Shown here: positions 39,962-50,687 of the stretch, one piece after another | Position numbering within the stretch: position 1 is the first letter of the stretch | Layout: every line of letters starts with the position of its first letter | Assembly: GCA_025201845.1 (NCBI GenBank) | Contig: MU603936.1 | Location: 164,148 to 228,147 of the forward strand | Length of the DNA stretch: 64,000 bases | Direction: 5' to 3' | From: Martensiomyces pterosporus | Lineage: Eukaryota; Kickxellomycota; Kickxellomycetes; Kickxellales; Kickxellaceae | Notes under the pieces: model-generated | Database searches by the model: none | The model's input: the letters and a program-made list of their open reading frames with translations, nothing else | Told to the model about the DNA's origin: nothing | Made by a program: the position numbers and the translations under genes

Positions 39962-41539
39962 ATGTCTGGAGAGCCTGCAGCTGATCAGATCGCGCCGGAG
40001 GCGACCAAAAGCGAAGCGAGCGACACCACAAAGGACAAGGAAAAGATTCAGAACCAGTCCACCACAAATGCGTCCACCAACATTGCCCGCAAACACGACA
40101 GCTGCGACGATGCCGCTGGCGACGATGAGGGCATTCCTGAGCTTCAAGGCAAACTAGAGCTTTCTGTGGCGGAGGAGGCTGCGTACAAGCGCTATCTGCG
40201 CAAAGCAGATGTCCATCTCGCCCTTTTCATATGCGCCGGCTACATGATGAGCTTCCTCAACCGGGTGGCTCTTAGTCAGTCGAAGCCGGTGGGGGTGGTC
40301 AAGGACATGCACATGTCGGACGTCACCGTCCCGCTCTCGATTTTCTACGTGTCGTACCTGGTGTTCCAGGTGCCCAGCAACATTGTCCTAAAGCATGTTA
40401 GGCCTAGCATCTGGCTGTCCTTCCTCGCTGCAGCCTGGTCGATTACCGGCGCATGCGGTGCTTTGGCAAAGAGCCAAGGCGGCATCGTCGCCGTGCGGTT
40501 CTTCATTGGCGCCTTCGAGGCTGGGTTTACCGCTGGCGTCATTGCTGTTTATGCATCCTGGTACCCACGCGACCAGCTGGGCAAGCGTCTTGGGTGGATG
40601 TACTCCTCGGCATCGCTCGCCAGCATGTGGGCGGGACCTGCAGCAGCTGGGCTGGGCAGCATCCACTCGTCCGTTCTCAAACCGTACCAGATCCTGTTCA
40701 TCTTCTACGGATGCATCTCGTTTGTGTGGAGCTTTTTTGCGTTCTTTGTCGTGAGGGATTACCCAGAGACATGCAGGTTCCTGGCGAAGGACGAAAAGTC
40801 GGTCATCAAAAAGATCATGGTCCAGCAGGGCACTCGCGCCAGGATCGGCGAATTCAGCAACACGCAGCTGACACGGTCGCTTCTTGACTGGCGTGTCTGG
40901 GCGTGGTCGGTCATTGGGTTTGCTGCCAACATCACGGCCAACACCGGGCCGCTTTTTGCGCCTATCTTCACTGTTGACATGGGCTTTGGCCGTGTGGCTG
41001 GACAAGGAATGTCAGCGATTCCAAACTTTTGCAGCTTCCTTGTCTCGTTCTTTTCGGGCGACTTGATCCGCCTTTCGGGAAGCACCAGCGCAGCTGTCGT
41101 ATATGCGCAGGTGTTCAACGTCATCGGCCTGACCATGGCGGTAGCGACTACAAACAGCGCTGCGCGATTTGTCGGTCTTTGCATCTTCAACGCAGCTAGC
41201 ATTCTCGCTGTGCCGGCCTTTCCGTCGTGGGCTGTCTCGAACCAGTCTGGCACGACCAAGACTGCCATTGCCTCGGCTATGGTCTCGTCCATCGGTGCAT
41301 TTGGCGGATTTGCTACATCGTACATGTACCCAGGCAGGGATGCGCCTCGGTATATTCCGGGCCATGTGTCCAACATCGCCATCTGTGTATTTGTTGCGGT
41401 TGCAACGATTCTCATGAGGGTCACGCTTCAGCTTTCCAACAGGCACCGTGAGAAGAGCCCGTCAGATATTTCTGGCCTGACTGACGAGCAGGTTGCTGAT
41501 CTTGGCGACCGCCACCCTGCCTTCAGGTACCGCTTGTGA
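39962..41539 (+). CDS. MFS anion:cation symporter, allantoate permease (Dal5) family
   Basis: Single exon, 525 aa. A polar N-terminus of ~85 residues precedes 12 predicted helices. Family-typical stretches are KADVHLALFICAGYMMSFLNR (TM1), GVVKDMHMSD, FYVSYLVFQVPSNI, RFFIGAFEAGFTAGVIAVYA with SWYPRDQLGKRLG (loop 2-3 and TM4-5) and FFVVRDYPET. This is the ACS/Dal5 type of MFS carrier, which imports allantoate, ureidosuccinate, vitamins or similar organic anions. The exact substrate cannot be read from sequence. Adjacent to the OPT transporter on the same strand, which may be coincidence. Confidence 0.9.
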   Translation: MSGEPAADQIAPEATKSEASDTTKDKEKIQNQSTTNASTNIARKHDSCDDAAGDDEGIPELQGKLELSVAEEAAYKRYLRKADVHLALFICAGYMMSFLNRVALSQSKPVGVVKDMHMSDVTVPLSIFYVSYLVFQVPSNIVLKHVRPSIWLSFLAAAWSITGACGALAKSQGGIVAVRFFIGAFEAGFTAGVIAVYASWYPRDQLGKRLGWMYSSASLASMWAGPAAAGLGSIHSSVLKPYQILFIFYGCISFVWSFFAFFVVRDYPETCRFLAKDEKSVIKKIMVQQGTRARIGEFSNTQLTRSLLDWRVWAWSVIGFAANITANTGPLFAPIFTVDMGFGRVAGQGMSAIPNFCSFLVSFFSGDLIRLSGSTSAAVVYAQVFNVIGLTMAVATTNSAARFVGLCIFNAASILAVPAFPSWAVSNQSGTTKTAIASAMVSSIGAFGGFATSYMYPGRDAPRYIPGHVSNIAICVFVAVATILMRVTLQLSNRHREKSPSDISGLTDEQVADLGDRHPAFRYRL

Positions 41540-41678
41540 GTCAGGCCGTGGCCCGGCACCCGCTTGCTGCCGTCGATGCCATTTCCCTGTTATAGATACG
41601 CACATAGTTTGCAAAGCATAATATTCACAAGCGACCAGCGCTCTCTCTCTGTGCGCTGTTGACGCCTTGCTCGTAATG

Positions 41679-41684
41679 AATAAA
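41679..41684 (+). terminator. AATAAA polyadenylation signal of the permease gene
   Basis: AATAAA within GAATAAAGCTA, about 140 nt after the stop codon. The same 11-nt word is found behind SSO copy 1. It lies only 30 nt before the end of the convergent DcpS gene. Confidence 0.5.
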
Positions 41685-41713
41685 GCTAGTTGTAGTCATA
41701 GACATGAAGCCCC

Positions 41714-42697
41714 TTATTGCTTGCAGTCCTTCCAAAGCGGCCACAAGTCGTCGTTCGATCCAAGCACATACGAGAGCGTCGCCTTCTGGTAGTAGTCCGG
41801 TGCAATGTTTTCAATGTTGTCGATCACAGTGTCCATCAAGTGTGCTCGACCGGCCAGCATTCCTCTTCCATCAAAGTTCACGTTGGTTATGTGGACATGG
41901 AAGTGGTAGTAGGATGGCTGGTAGTGGATGTACAGCCTCAGCTGGTCGGCTGCCACGCCGTATCTCTGCACTGCGGCCTCTGCCTTGCCGCGAATGTTCT
42001 TCAGCAGCGGAAGGTGCTTGTACTTCAGGTCACGCAGCGACTTGATGTCGTGGCGGTTAACGATGGCAACGAGGTACATGCTATCAACAGTCGTGCCATC
42101 CCATTTCAAGTCGGGCAAGACGATGAACCCATTCTTGGGATCGGGGTCCTCAAACACAATGCGATCAGCTTCGGCTTGCTTCGACAGGATGTTGTATACC
42201 CACTGGATCCGTGAGGCGGGCTCGGCGTCGATGAATGGCTTGGTGATTTCGTCGTACAGCTTTGGCGTCTCTCTGATCCATTTCCTTTCCTGGCGACGAT
42301 ACTTGTCGATATGCTTTTGCTTGGCAGGGTAAATCAGCGCCACGCGGAGGTCCGGCAGAAAAGCATCGCTACGTATAAACCCGCTGGCCCACGAATAGAT
42401 ATCGTTTTCTTCTCCAGACAAGATGCTCACTGAATTGAGCAATGTGCTGCTGCTCTGCGCCTGTGAGGCGCTGGCAGAGGAGATTCCTTGTGCCGAAAAC
42501 GCCAGTCGCTCCAATGTAACAACAGCAGCATTCTCGCCTGGAACAACGCCTTCATCTGCGTCACCCTTGCTGATATACCCAAGAAGCCAAATTGTCTTGG
42601 AGCTGGCGTCCTCATTGAGAACCTCAGTGAACTTGAATCTGCGCACGAGACTCTCAATGTTTTTAACGCCGCCCTGAGGCTGGTCCCGCGACGACAT
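41714..42697 (-). CDS. DCS1: scavenger mRNA-decapping enzyme DcpS (HIT family)
   Basis: Single exon, 327 aa, normal length for the family. It cleaves m7GpppN left after 3'-5' mRNA decay, releasing m7GMP. The N-terminal domain-swapped part runs from ESLVRRFKFTEVLNEDA through IWLLGYISKGD. The C-terminal HIT domain contains YNILSKQAEADRIVFEDPDP, GFIVLPDLKWDG, LYLVAIVNRHDIKSLRDL and the HIT triad HFHVHIT at about residues 265-271. The first His of the triad region is followed by the catalytic middle His. All key residues are present. Confidence 0.95.
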   Translation of the reverse strand: MSSRDQPQGGVKNIESLVRRFKFTEVLNEDASSKTIWLLGYISKGDADEGVVPGENAAVVTLERLAFSAQGISSASASQAQSSSTLLNSVSILSGEENDIYSWASGFIRSDAFLPDLRVALIYPAKQKHIDKYRRQERKWIRETPKLYDEITKPFIDAEPASRIQWVYNILSKQAEADRIVFEDPDPKNGFIVLPDLKWDGTTVDSMYLVAIVNRHDIKSLRDLKYKHLPLLKNIRGKAEAAVQRYGVAADQLRLYIHYQPSYYHFHVHITNVNFDGRGMLAGRAHLMDTVIDNIENIAPDYYQKATLSYVLGSNDDLWPLWKDCKQ

Positions 42698-42922
42698 CTC
42701 TCTGCTGCTCTTGTTGCGAAGGGGAAAGCAAGTAAAAGAGAGAGTGAGTGAGGGCGAAAGCAGAATGCGTTCTTTTTTGGTGCCTTCAAAGCCCGCTTTC
42801 AGGGCCCATCACTGTTAACCACTTGGCGCAAACAAGCCAAAATATGGCACTAACGAATACGGCAGCCATACCAAAAAGCCCTGCATATTTACAGATCAAG
42901 CAGCGCTTTGTCTCCGCTGTTG

Positions 42923-43867
42923 TCACTTGCAATACCGGTCAGCCTTCATCTTCTCACGCCTATCCAGCAGTCCCTCACGGTACTTCCCGGACTCTCTAGC
43001 CTCGTCCAGCTCGGCACTGCTTCGCTTCGACAAGTGCACGCGACCGCCCTGGAAGCTCTGGAACCGCTTGGCTTGTTTGGCTTCGTCAGAGGCAACGTCG
43101 CCTGATAGCTTGTCGGTATCGAGCTCGTCATCGGCATCCGCTGCTGCTCGGCGTTTTCGCTGCAGTGCAGCCTGGCACTTGACTGTGAACACTTGGCAGA
43201 ATCCAGTTGCGTCGGCGTTGGCATTTGCTGCAATGCGCCGTTGTGTAGAAGTGCTGTGTTCCCTGTCTTGCGGCTCCGCGCCTAGAAAGCGGTCACCTGT
43301 GGTGCCTGGGGGGCTGATCATAAACGCTACAGCGCCGTCGCCTCGATCGGGCAACAGCAACGGTGTCCACATTTCCAGCGGCCCAATCGCCGGTGCACTG
43401 CACATCACCTTGCCGTGCCGGCTTGCGGACAAGTACTTGCCTGTGCATGACTTGAGCGAGTACATTTTGCCTTCGGCATCGGCCGGCCCAGCTGTTGGCA
43501 CAGACTTACGCCCAACAAACACCTGCTCAACACCCGATGGCTCTGCTTCGGCCAGCGATGCGTCCTCAATCGCATAAAACGCTGGCGGCTGTTCGCTGGT
43601 GTCAGCAAGCGCCTGCGTCTCCTCCTTTGGCGGCAGAGAGAAAATGTGCACGTATTCGTCGCGGAAGAATATAGAAAGCGGGCCCTCCAGATCGCTTAGC
43701 GACGAGACAGGCACCCATCCAGCGACACGTTGGCACTCGCTCTCCTTGTCTGCCCTGTGCTGCTTCTTCGACCTGTGCTTGCTTGGCGATTTGCCACCCT
43801 TGCTCCGTTTCGGATCCTTGCTGCTCTTGAATGAGAGCCTTTTCCCTTTCACGCCCTGGTACTCCAT
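42923..43867 (-). CDS. FRG1: FRG1-like actin-bundling / RNA-associated protein
   Basis: 314 aa from the ATG at 43867 (MEYQGVKGKRLSFKSSKD). The lysine-rich N-terminus matches the basic nuclear/nucleolar signal of FRG1. The fascin-like beta-trefoil core holds YSLKSCTGKYLSASRHGKV, AIGPLEMWTPLL and DRFLGAEPQDRE. The C-terminus LLDRREKMKADRYCK is nearly identical to the end of FRG1 homologues. Animal FRG1 is a nucleolar, spliceosome-associated and F-actin-binding protein. The gene is absent from budding yeast. A region with an Ala/Asp/Glu-rich insert (ADADDELDTDKL) is less conserved. Confidence 0.9.
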   Translation of the reverse strand: MEYQGVKGKRLSFKSSKDPKRSKGGKSPSKHRSKKQHRADKESECQRVAGWVPVSSLSDLEGPLSIFFRDEYVHIFSLPPKEETQALADTSEQPPAFYAIEDASLAEAEPSGVEQVFVGRKSVPTAGPADAEGKMYSLKSCTGKYLSASRHGKVMCSAPAIGPLEMWTPLLLPDRGDGAVAFMISPPGTTGDRFLGAEPQDREHSTSTQRRIAANANADATGFCQVFTVKCQAALQRKRRAAADADDELDTDKLSGDVASDEAKQAKRFQSFQGGRVHLSKRSSAELDEARESGKYREGLLDRREKMKADRYCK

Positions 43868-44055
43868 TGAGCAGGATTGAGAGGCGAATAGAAATAAGCA
43901 GAAATATTCGAGCGAAAGAAAGGAGCCTGCTTTGAGTGGGGCGCTCATCAAGCAGCGCGTTTCGATAGCACAGCTCTGGCTGGCAAGCAATCTCAGATAT
44001 GTAGCTATCGTTGAATCCCGTGACCAGAGGAGTTGGCAAGATCTCCAATGCGCTG

Positions 44056-44137
44056 GTCAGTGTGCCCGAGTGGTTAAGGGGAGTGACTAGAAATCACTTG
44101 GTCTTTGACCGCACAGGTTCAAATCCTGTCGCTGACG
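44056..44137 (+). tRNA. tRNA-Ser (anticodon AGA)
   Basis: 82 nt, type II tRNA without intron. The acceptor arms GTCAGTG and CGCTGAC pair over 7 bp (one G-U), with discriminator G at 44137. The anticodon stem AGTGA/TCACT closes a 7-nt loop CTAGAAA, with anticodon AGA at 44089-44091. The long variable arm TGGTCTTTGACC is typical of tRNA-Ser, and the T arm is CAGGTTCAAATCCTG. It decodes UCU (and UCC/UCA after A34-to-inosine). It lies between the FRG1 and QNG1 starts. Confidence 0.95.
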
Positions 44138-44314
44138 CGCATCTTTTTTTTGTGCAGGGATGCGTTATCCTTCACCTGGTCTACGAGCTTCTACGGGTGC
44201 CGCTTTCGGGAACCTGCACTGCCTTGTTTTTTTTCCTTTTCCTTTCCCAATCCACTACTTTCCCTTCAACGCCATTTACTTTATTTTGTCTTTTCTTTTC
44301 CTTTGCTGAACGCT

Positions 44315-45484
44315 ATGGCTATCGTGTCTGAGATCACTGGCGCCCCTGGAGCTGAGCTGCCCGCAGCATGGGAGCATGCGTGTACAGGCAAGCACGTACA
44401 GCTCCCTGCCTCTTCAGTGAGCTACTTTCAGGCTGTGCGCGAGTCTACAGCAAAGTACATCAACACCAGCGGCCAAGAGCTGGTCCAGGTCAACCCCGAG
44501 GCAGCCAAGCAGTATGTGGCCAGCATGGACATCGGAAAGTTTGACAGGTATGTCAAGCACGTCAACCAGTGGTCGCGCAAGCTCCCTCTGAGATTCGACA
44601 ATGTGTCGCAGGAGATGGACCTGATCGCGCTGGTTGACCTGCTGCAGATCGGCAGCGGGTTCCGTCGTGAGCTGCATGAGGCTACAGATAGAGGCGCGTC
44701 GGACACCATCGTGTTTGGCTGCATGTCCCTGCACATCGCCCAAACACCCATTGACGCCAAGGGGCTTCAGGCGCTGACACTGGGCGATGTGGGTCAGAGC
44801 TTTGGCATCCCGCTTTTTGGCCCCGAAAGGCCTATGAGCGAGGGCAATACTGCGGTCATGGTGAGCGAGGCAAGCAAGCTTCGCCCGCTGGCGGAGATCA
44901 TTCTGGGGATCCTCCAGGACACTGGCCGCAGGCTCGAGCAAGCCGGGTTCACTTCCCTGTCTGACTTTATCATCAAGATGTGCACAGAGAAGCCGACTGC
45001 GGCCCACTTGGTTGAGAAGCTCGCCAGCGCATTCCCATCTCTGCGCGATGCGGCAGAGATCAATGGCAGCACAGTTTACTTGTTCAAGAAGGCACAGCTT
45101 ATCGCCTACGACATTTGCCAGCGATTCAAGGACACAGACAAAAAGTTCGATTTCGAGGATATCGGCGATATGACTCTGTTTGCCGACAACGTGGTCCCAG
45201 CCATGGTCCAGAACCACGGTTTGATGACCCCTTGCCAAACCATTCTGGGCAAGATCGAGGCTGGTGAGGAGCTTACTTTGGAAGAGACTACCGCTATGCG
45301 TGCTGCCTCTATTGTTGCGGCACAGCTTGTTGTTGACTACGCCAATGGCCCCGAGTCGCCTGCAAAGCTCGGCGACTTCCCAATCAACCAGGCCACCCTG
45401 GACCAGTTCTGGTGGAAGGAAGGCAAAGACCCAGAGCTGCGCAAGATCAACCGCCTTGTATGCAAGAACACCGTTTATTTTTGA
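44315..45484 (+). CDS. QNG1: queuosine 5'-phosphate N-glycosylase/hydrolase (queuosine salvage)
   Basis: 389 aa from the ATG at 44315 (MAIVSEITGAPG). Belongs to the queuosine-salvage family (DUF2419; C9orf64/QNG1). Visible family landmarks are SVSYFQAVRESTAKYINTSG, the W-containing central part QWSRKLPLRFDN, DLLQIGSGFRREL, the FADNVVPAMVQNHG motif near the active site, and the C-terminal NQATLDQFWWKEGKDPELRK. It releases queuine base from queuosine 5'-phosphate so that tRNA-guanine transglycosylase can reuse it. Only 177 nt downstream of tRNA-Ser. An open frame back to 44105 overlaps the tRNA and is not coding. Confidence 0.92.
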   Translation: MAIVSEITGAPGAELPAAWEHACTGKHVQLPASSVSYFQAVRESTAKYINTSGQELVQVNPEAAKQYVASMDIGKFDRYVKHVNQWSRKLPLRFDNVSQEMDLIALVDLLQIGSGFRRELHEATDRGASDTIVFGCMSLHIAQTPIDAKGLQALTLGDVGQSFGIPLFGPERPMSEGNTAVMVSEASKLRPLAEIILGILQDTGRRLEQAGFTSLSDFIIKMCTEKPTAAHLVEKLASAFPSLRDAAEINGSTVYLFKKAQLIAYDICQRFKDTDKKFDFEDIGDMTLFADNVVPAMVQNHGLMTPCQTILGKIEAGEELTLEETTAMRAASIVAAQLVVDYANGPESPAKLGDFPINQATLDQFWWKEGKDPELRKINRLVCKNTVYF

Positions 45485-45747
45485 GGTAGACTGTTTTATA
45501 GGCTATGCGGCTGGTGCTCACGCGCAACCACCTCGGCTTTTCTGGGATATTTTCTATTTAACATGGCATCATTTTGTCAGACTCTGAAGGACGCAAGAGC
45601 AATGAATTTTGCGTAACGATGTATGGCTGCTTATGCATTTACTAACTAGCGCATCGCACAGAACAAAACCGACAATAGTAGAATAAAACCGAAAAGCCGC
45701 ACATGTGGCTCTAGCGCTTGAGGCTGTGCTGGCAACAGTGTGCGATC

Positions 45748-47901
45748 CTAAACCACCGCTGCTAAAGCTTTGTCCAGTCCAGGCAGCGTCGAACCAGCTG
45801 GTGCTGCTTTCTTCCTGGGCATGGAAAACACAAGATGGATGCTCCTCCCGTGGTGGAATAGAATGTCCGATATGTGCCTGCCCTTGGTCTCTGGCACAAA
45901 CAGCAAGATGACGATGAATGCCATGGAGTTGAGCAAGGCAAAGGGGAGAAAGAGGTAGTGGTCGAGGTACTTTGTCAGTACGGGAAACAGTAGCCCGATG
46001 ATGAATATCATTGTCCAGTTCAGTGCGCTTGCGAATCCGCTGAGCGCACCCAGGGCGTAGTACGGCACCATTTCCGAAGCTGTAAGCCAGGGAATGGGGG
46101 CCATGCCAAGTCCGTATGCGAGCTTGAACCCGAACATGGCCAGGACTGCCAGAACCTTAACATCTGCTACTCGGCCAATCACAATGACGAAGCATGCAAC
46201 CGCTATGCCGCCACTGCTGACCAGAAGCAAGAGTCGTCTGCCTAGCCTGTCGATAAGGTTCATGCTCGCAAACACTGCGAGTATCCCCGTTCCAGCGAGG
46301 CCGATAGTCACCCATTGTGCCAAGTTGGGTATATGGCGTTGCTGGTCGTGATCCAGATGGAAGACCTTAGTTAGGATCGTGGTCGAGTAAAACACGATTC
46401 CCTTGGCTCCCGTCCATTGCTGGAACCCCATCAAGAACAGTGTACAGAACACAGTATGGCCGATGACATCGGGCGTCTGCCCCTTCAGTATAGCAATAAT
46501 CCCGATGCCAGTGGTAGCTGGGGGTGTCTGTTGTGCTGGTGCTACTGACCGAATACTAACTGTCTCGGGCTTGTCTATGACAGCTGGCTTTCCAGCCATG
46601 CTGGCATCTACGCCGTTGAAGGTGCTGCTGGCATCAGATGTGAATCCGGCCTCGGTGGCAGCGAGAGCAGCAGCAGCCTCAGCAGTATAATCGCCGTCGG
46701 CAGCGCTGCTAGCGGCAACCATATCGTTGAGTTCATTAGTGATGTCATGTTCGGGACGGAGGTACTGAAGAGCGCGACCAGCGTCCATAAATCTGCCCTG
46801 TGAGATCAGGAACTTTGGTGACTCGGGAAGGAATGGGAGCCAAATGAGCTGAACCAGCGAGATGGCGCCGCTTAGACCAAAGAGAACGCGCCAGTTGGGC
46901 ACATGCACAAGGAAGATTGCAATGAGCTGCGCGAAGAATATGCCAAATTCCACCGACAGCTGCAGCATGGTGCCCAAAACCCCCCGCACTTTCACTGGCG
47001 CACATTCGCTATTGTACGTGGCTACAACAGTGGATGACACGCCGCTACGGTAGTCATTGAAGCACAAAAAGCAGAAATAAACCCAGGGCTGAGCAGGATG
47101 TGAGGGGATGCTGCAGCTTCAGTACAGCGTGCTTAGCGCCATGCCACACATTACGCTTGCATGACATATGCGCTGCTGTGCGTAAAGTCAGAATTACTGA
47201 GCATGTGTGCGCAGAGAGGAAAAGAATGCCAGGACAGCATCGCCCGCTACCACAACATGTGCAATGGCACGGCTTTCAAAACAGGGCATGCGGAGCCAGG
47301 ATTGCTTGCTTACCATCCAATTCCAGAGACAAAGCGCCCGATAGCCAGCTGAGCGATTGTCGTTGACGTGCCCAGAAGCAAAGCACCCGCAATGTAGAAT
47401 ATATTGTTGGCAAGGAGAACGGCTTTGCGACCAAATCGGTCGGCTGCACGACCAGCGACAAGCGACCCTGATAATGCACCCAGCGCCACCAAGCCAACAA
47501 CCAGGCCCCACAGCGTGGAGCTCATAGGAAGACATGTGGGAAACCCGTTAACAGAGACCTCAGGCCCTTCCAAGCACTCCTTGATGATGTCCTCAGGGAT
47601 GTTTGGTTCGCCAACACACCAGCCAAAGTTCAGTGCAGAGAGCGTGGCTGCACAAGAGCTGGCGAGGATTCTGGTGTTGAACCCAGCATCCCGCGAATCA
47701 GGAAGCAATTTTGGCGCAGATTCCTGTCGCTGTGGTTGTTGGTGTCCACCGTTGCCTATATTGCAGCTTGGCACACAGTGCCACCATGGAAAAGGATGCA
47801 GGGTATGCACGTGGGCATTAGTAGACTAGTCAATAAAGTTAGTAAGGGATGTGTAGCGAGGACTGTGACCTACGTGTGGTGTTGGTGCTGTGCTGAGCCA
47901 T
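45748..47901 (-). CDS. MFS sugar transporter (GLUT/HXT-like), three exons
   Basis: Exons complement(47874..47901), complement(47314..47755) and complement(45748..47044), giving 588 aa. The start ATG at 47901 lies in a 28-nt first exon (MAQHSTNTT); the intron has donor GTAGGT and acceptor ATATAG. The second intron is 269 nt (GTAAGC ... CCGTAG), joining RFVSGIG to CGVSSTVVATYN. Sugar-transporter signatures present: DRFGRKAVLL, PESPKFL, IDRLGRR, PETKGRHI. About 12 helices, with an unusually long Ala/Thr-rich cytosolic loop between helices 6 and 7 (YTAEAAAALAATEAG to QQTPPATTG). Likely hexose transport; specificity unknown. The N-terminal exon assignment is the least sure part. Confidence 0.87.
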
Positions 47902-49226
47902 TGGGTTGCTGTGCAAGGAGTTAGCTGATAAGAGTGTGTATATGGGGAAAAGGAGAGGCAGGCTAGTAGCAAGAAAGGCGGTTAGAAGTACTCGTACAAA
48001 AACTATATGAGGTGAGTGCTTTCTCTCGAAATGAGAATGTAGCGCATCCATAGCTGAGCAGTAGCACGCAGCGTGGGCAGTACTATAAATACAGGCAGGG
48101 TTGAATCGCCAGGCATAGCCTCTCTGGTCGAATGTGCACCTCTTTCACAGGCTTCCTAGCTGCATGAGATAGCGAAGTGGAAATGCTGCTCATTCACAGC
48201 GTTGCCACAATCCCAACACCGAGACAATCAACTAGTGTGACACATGGGATGGAGCGGGCATTGTGTCTACACAGTGGCTAAATCAGAAGAATATCATGAA
48301 AAAACAGCTGGGTTTAGTACAAGCTACTTGCGGCACTCCGTGCAAAGGTATCCCGCACCTCTGAGCACAGCAACAAGCAATAAACCCCCCCTTGCCGGCC
48401 AAATGTAGCATGCAATAGCTATATTTATTCATGGAATAATGGCTGCATACGCTGGTAATAAGTGAGTGCCATCAGTCGGCTGAAGAAAGAAGCCCTTATG
48501 CCTACATCCCCACCATATCACTGGCAGGTACACACCCTAAAGGGAGTGAGGGAAGCAGCATTGGATATTAGGCTTTGGAGACGTTTTTGCCCTTCAATCC
48601 CGGAGCTCTTCTCTCACCAATCCCCAGCTCTCATCGCACTGCTTGTTCAGAGCATTTAAGAATAGCAGCATCCGGAATTAGGCCGACGTAAATGAGCTTT
48701 CGGAAAGAGGGCAATGGGGATGGCGTATTAAGGGGATGCAAGGAGAGAGTGCGAAATTGGTGGCGGCCACTGAAAATGCCATGCAAGCTTAGAATAAGAG
48801 AAACGCACTTTGTGAGCAGAAACCCAGATGCCAGCCAGCAGTGACCTAAACAGAGGACAGCTGTCGTTTTCCGTCTTGCCAACACTCGCTCGTTCCAATC
48901 CGAAATTGATATGTAGCAGGGTACAATGGCCACCAGATCAACCACGACTCCAGCAGGCATGGGGCTAATGAGACGGACCACTGAGCGGGCAGGAAGAGAA
49001 AAAAAAAAGCGATCCACGCCGCAGGCCCCATAGACCCTGAAACGCAGCGCGCGCCCAGCGAGCAGAGAAAAATTTTGTTAGCCAGAGAGCGTGGGCGTAA
49101 CAAAAATTTTTAAAAAGCGGAGTCTACCTCATTTCCTCACCGGCATTAGAATTCAGCAGCCCCTTCAAGTCTATCAACCCCTTCTTGCTCCAGTAGAGAC
49201 AGATACACGAATACCGAATCCACGCC
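47902..49226. other. divergent promoter region, sugar transporter / TSR4
   Basis: 1325 nt between two divergent starts. Short frames here look random. Near 49070-49110 is an A/T-rich stretch with AAAAATTTTTAAAAA before the TSR4 start. No gene or tRNA seen. Confidence 0.5.
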
Positions 49227-50402
49227 ATGGTGGTCACGCTGGGATACGCAGAACCCGTAGACGACGAGTTCCTCACAGAGACCTTCTCCAGCAAGATCGG
49301 CGGCAAGCCCAAGTGGCTCGATCCAACACGGCCGCTCACTGTTGACAAGGTCCTATGCGACGAATGCCAGCGGCCAATGACCCTCCTGATGCAGCTGTAT
49401 GCTCCCGAGGACGAGCCTGTCGAGGCCTTCCACCGCACCCTGTATGTCTTTATCTGCCGCAATGGCACCTGCCACAGATCCAGCGCCAGCCGCTGTATGC
49501 GCGTGTACCGCTCGCAGATTGCCGAGGAGAACGACATATATGAGGAGCGCGAGGCTGATAATGACGACGACGACGTTGAGTGGGTGATGAGCCCCAATGC
49601 CAACCCAGCCAACGCGTGCACTGTCTGTGGACTGGCAGGCACAAAGGCATGCAGCAAGTGTCACACAACATACTACTGCTCTCGCGAACACCAGATCGCA
49701 GACTGGGAAGCAGGCCACCGCTCGCAGTGCAATGGTGAGGGTAGTGCTGGTAGGGACCAAACTGCCGAGCACAAGCGCAGGCTGGTGCGAATGCTGTATC
49801 CCGAGCAGGTTATCGCGTCTGAAGAGGAGGTGTTCGAGGATGACAACGAGGATGAGGGATCAGATGACGACGACGAAGACAACGAGGGAATTACAGCTGA
49901 GGATGGTGCCATCGTGCCAGTGTCAAACGAGCCTGTCGAGGACTCGCATGTCGATGTTGACCGTGCATTCCTTCTGTTCCAGCGGCGGATCCAGAAAAAC
50001 TCGGACCAAGTCATCCGCTATGCGCGCTCGCCAGATGCAACAGAACAGCCCGAGCCCCTGTTTGTCAGCGACAGCAACAAGCCAGAGCACGGAAAGGATG
50101 TCCCCAAATGCGAGCTGTGCGGAGCTGACAGAGAATTCGAGTTCCAGATCATGCCGCAGATGCTCAACTTTTTGTCCATTGACTCGGTCGACCCTACTTC
50201 GGTTGACTGGGGCACTCTGCTCGTCTACTCGTGCCCCAATAGCTGCTCCAGCACCGACGAGACCGGAAGGACATCGGCCTATGCACAGGAAGCCGTCTGC
50301 AGACAGAACTTTAGCTCGCAAGGCATCGGCGAGAAGTATGTCCGCGCACTCCATGGAGATGACTCGGGCTTCACAAAGCAGTTTGACTCTCTCAACGTAT
50401 AA
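49227..50402 (+). CDS. TSR4: Tsr4/PDCD2-family MYND protein (ribosomal protein uS5 chaperone)
   Basis: 391 aa, single exon. It begins MVVTLGYAEPVDDEFLTETF with the PDCD2 N-terminal pattern GGKPKWLDP and CDECQRPMTLLMQLYAP. A MYND finger follows at about residues 131-168 (CTVCGLAGTKACSKCHTTYY, HRSQC). An acidic linker (DDNEDEGSDDDDEDNEG) leads to the PDCD2 C-terminal domain (CELCGADREFEFQIMPQMLN, WGTLLVYSCPNSC). Yeast Tsr4 is a dedicated chaperone that binds nascent Rps2 (uS5) and is needed for 40S assembly. All zinc-ligand cysteines seen in the family are present. Confidence 0.9.
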   Translation: MVVTLGYAEPVDDEFLTETFSSKIGGKPKWLDPTRPLTVDKVLCDECQRPMTLLMQLYAPEDEPVEAFHRTLYVFICRNGTCHRSSASRCMRVYRSQIAEENDIYEEREADNDDDDVEWVMSPNANPANACTVCGLAGTKACSKCHTTYYCSREHQIADWEAGHRSQCNGEGSAGRDQTAEHKRRLVRMLYPEQVIASEEEVFEDDNEDEGSDDDDEDNEGITAEDGAIVPVSNEPVEDSHVDVDRAFLLFQRRIQKNSDQVIRYARSPDATEQPEPLFVSDSNKPEHGKDVPKCELCGADREFEFQIMPQMLNFLSIDSVDPTSVDWGTLLVYSCPNSCSSTDETGRTSAYAQEAVCRQNFSSQGIGEKYVRALHGDDSGFTKQFDSLNV

Positions 50403-50640
50403 GGGTATTTTCGAGCAAGCAGTGCTTTTCTTTTCAGCTAGCGGCGAAAGATGTTACAGTTGGAAACGAAGACGAGAGAAAAAGGCGAAACGAAAAGGGC
50501 TGGCCAGTTTGGTGTTGTTAGCACATAACCAGCGCGCAAACAAGAGAGTGGCCATTTGGCAAAGGGAAACGCCAAGAGAGGGAGCACATGAAAGACTAGG
50601 GGAAGTGAGATAAGAAATAGTTGGCAGGTTAGATAAGCTG

Positions 50641-50646
50641 AATAAA
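50641..50646 (+). terminator. AATAAA, possible TSR4 polyadenylation signal
   Basis: AATAAA 239 nt after the TSR4 stop and about 40 nt before the end of the convergent HMG-box gene. Between 50403 and 50687 no other feature was seen. Confidence 0.35.
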
Positions 50647-50687
50647 GAGAAGGCAAGCAAAGACGCCGGCACAGTGGTTCGGTTTGG

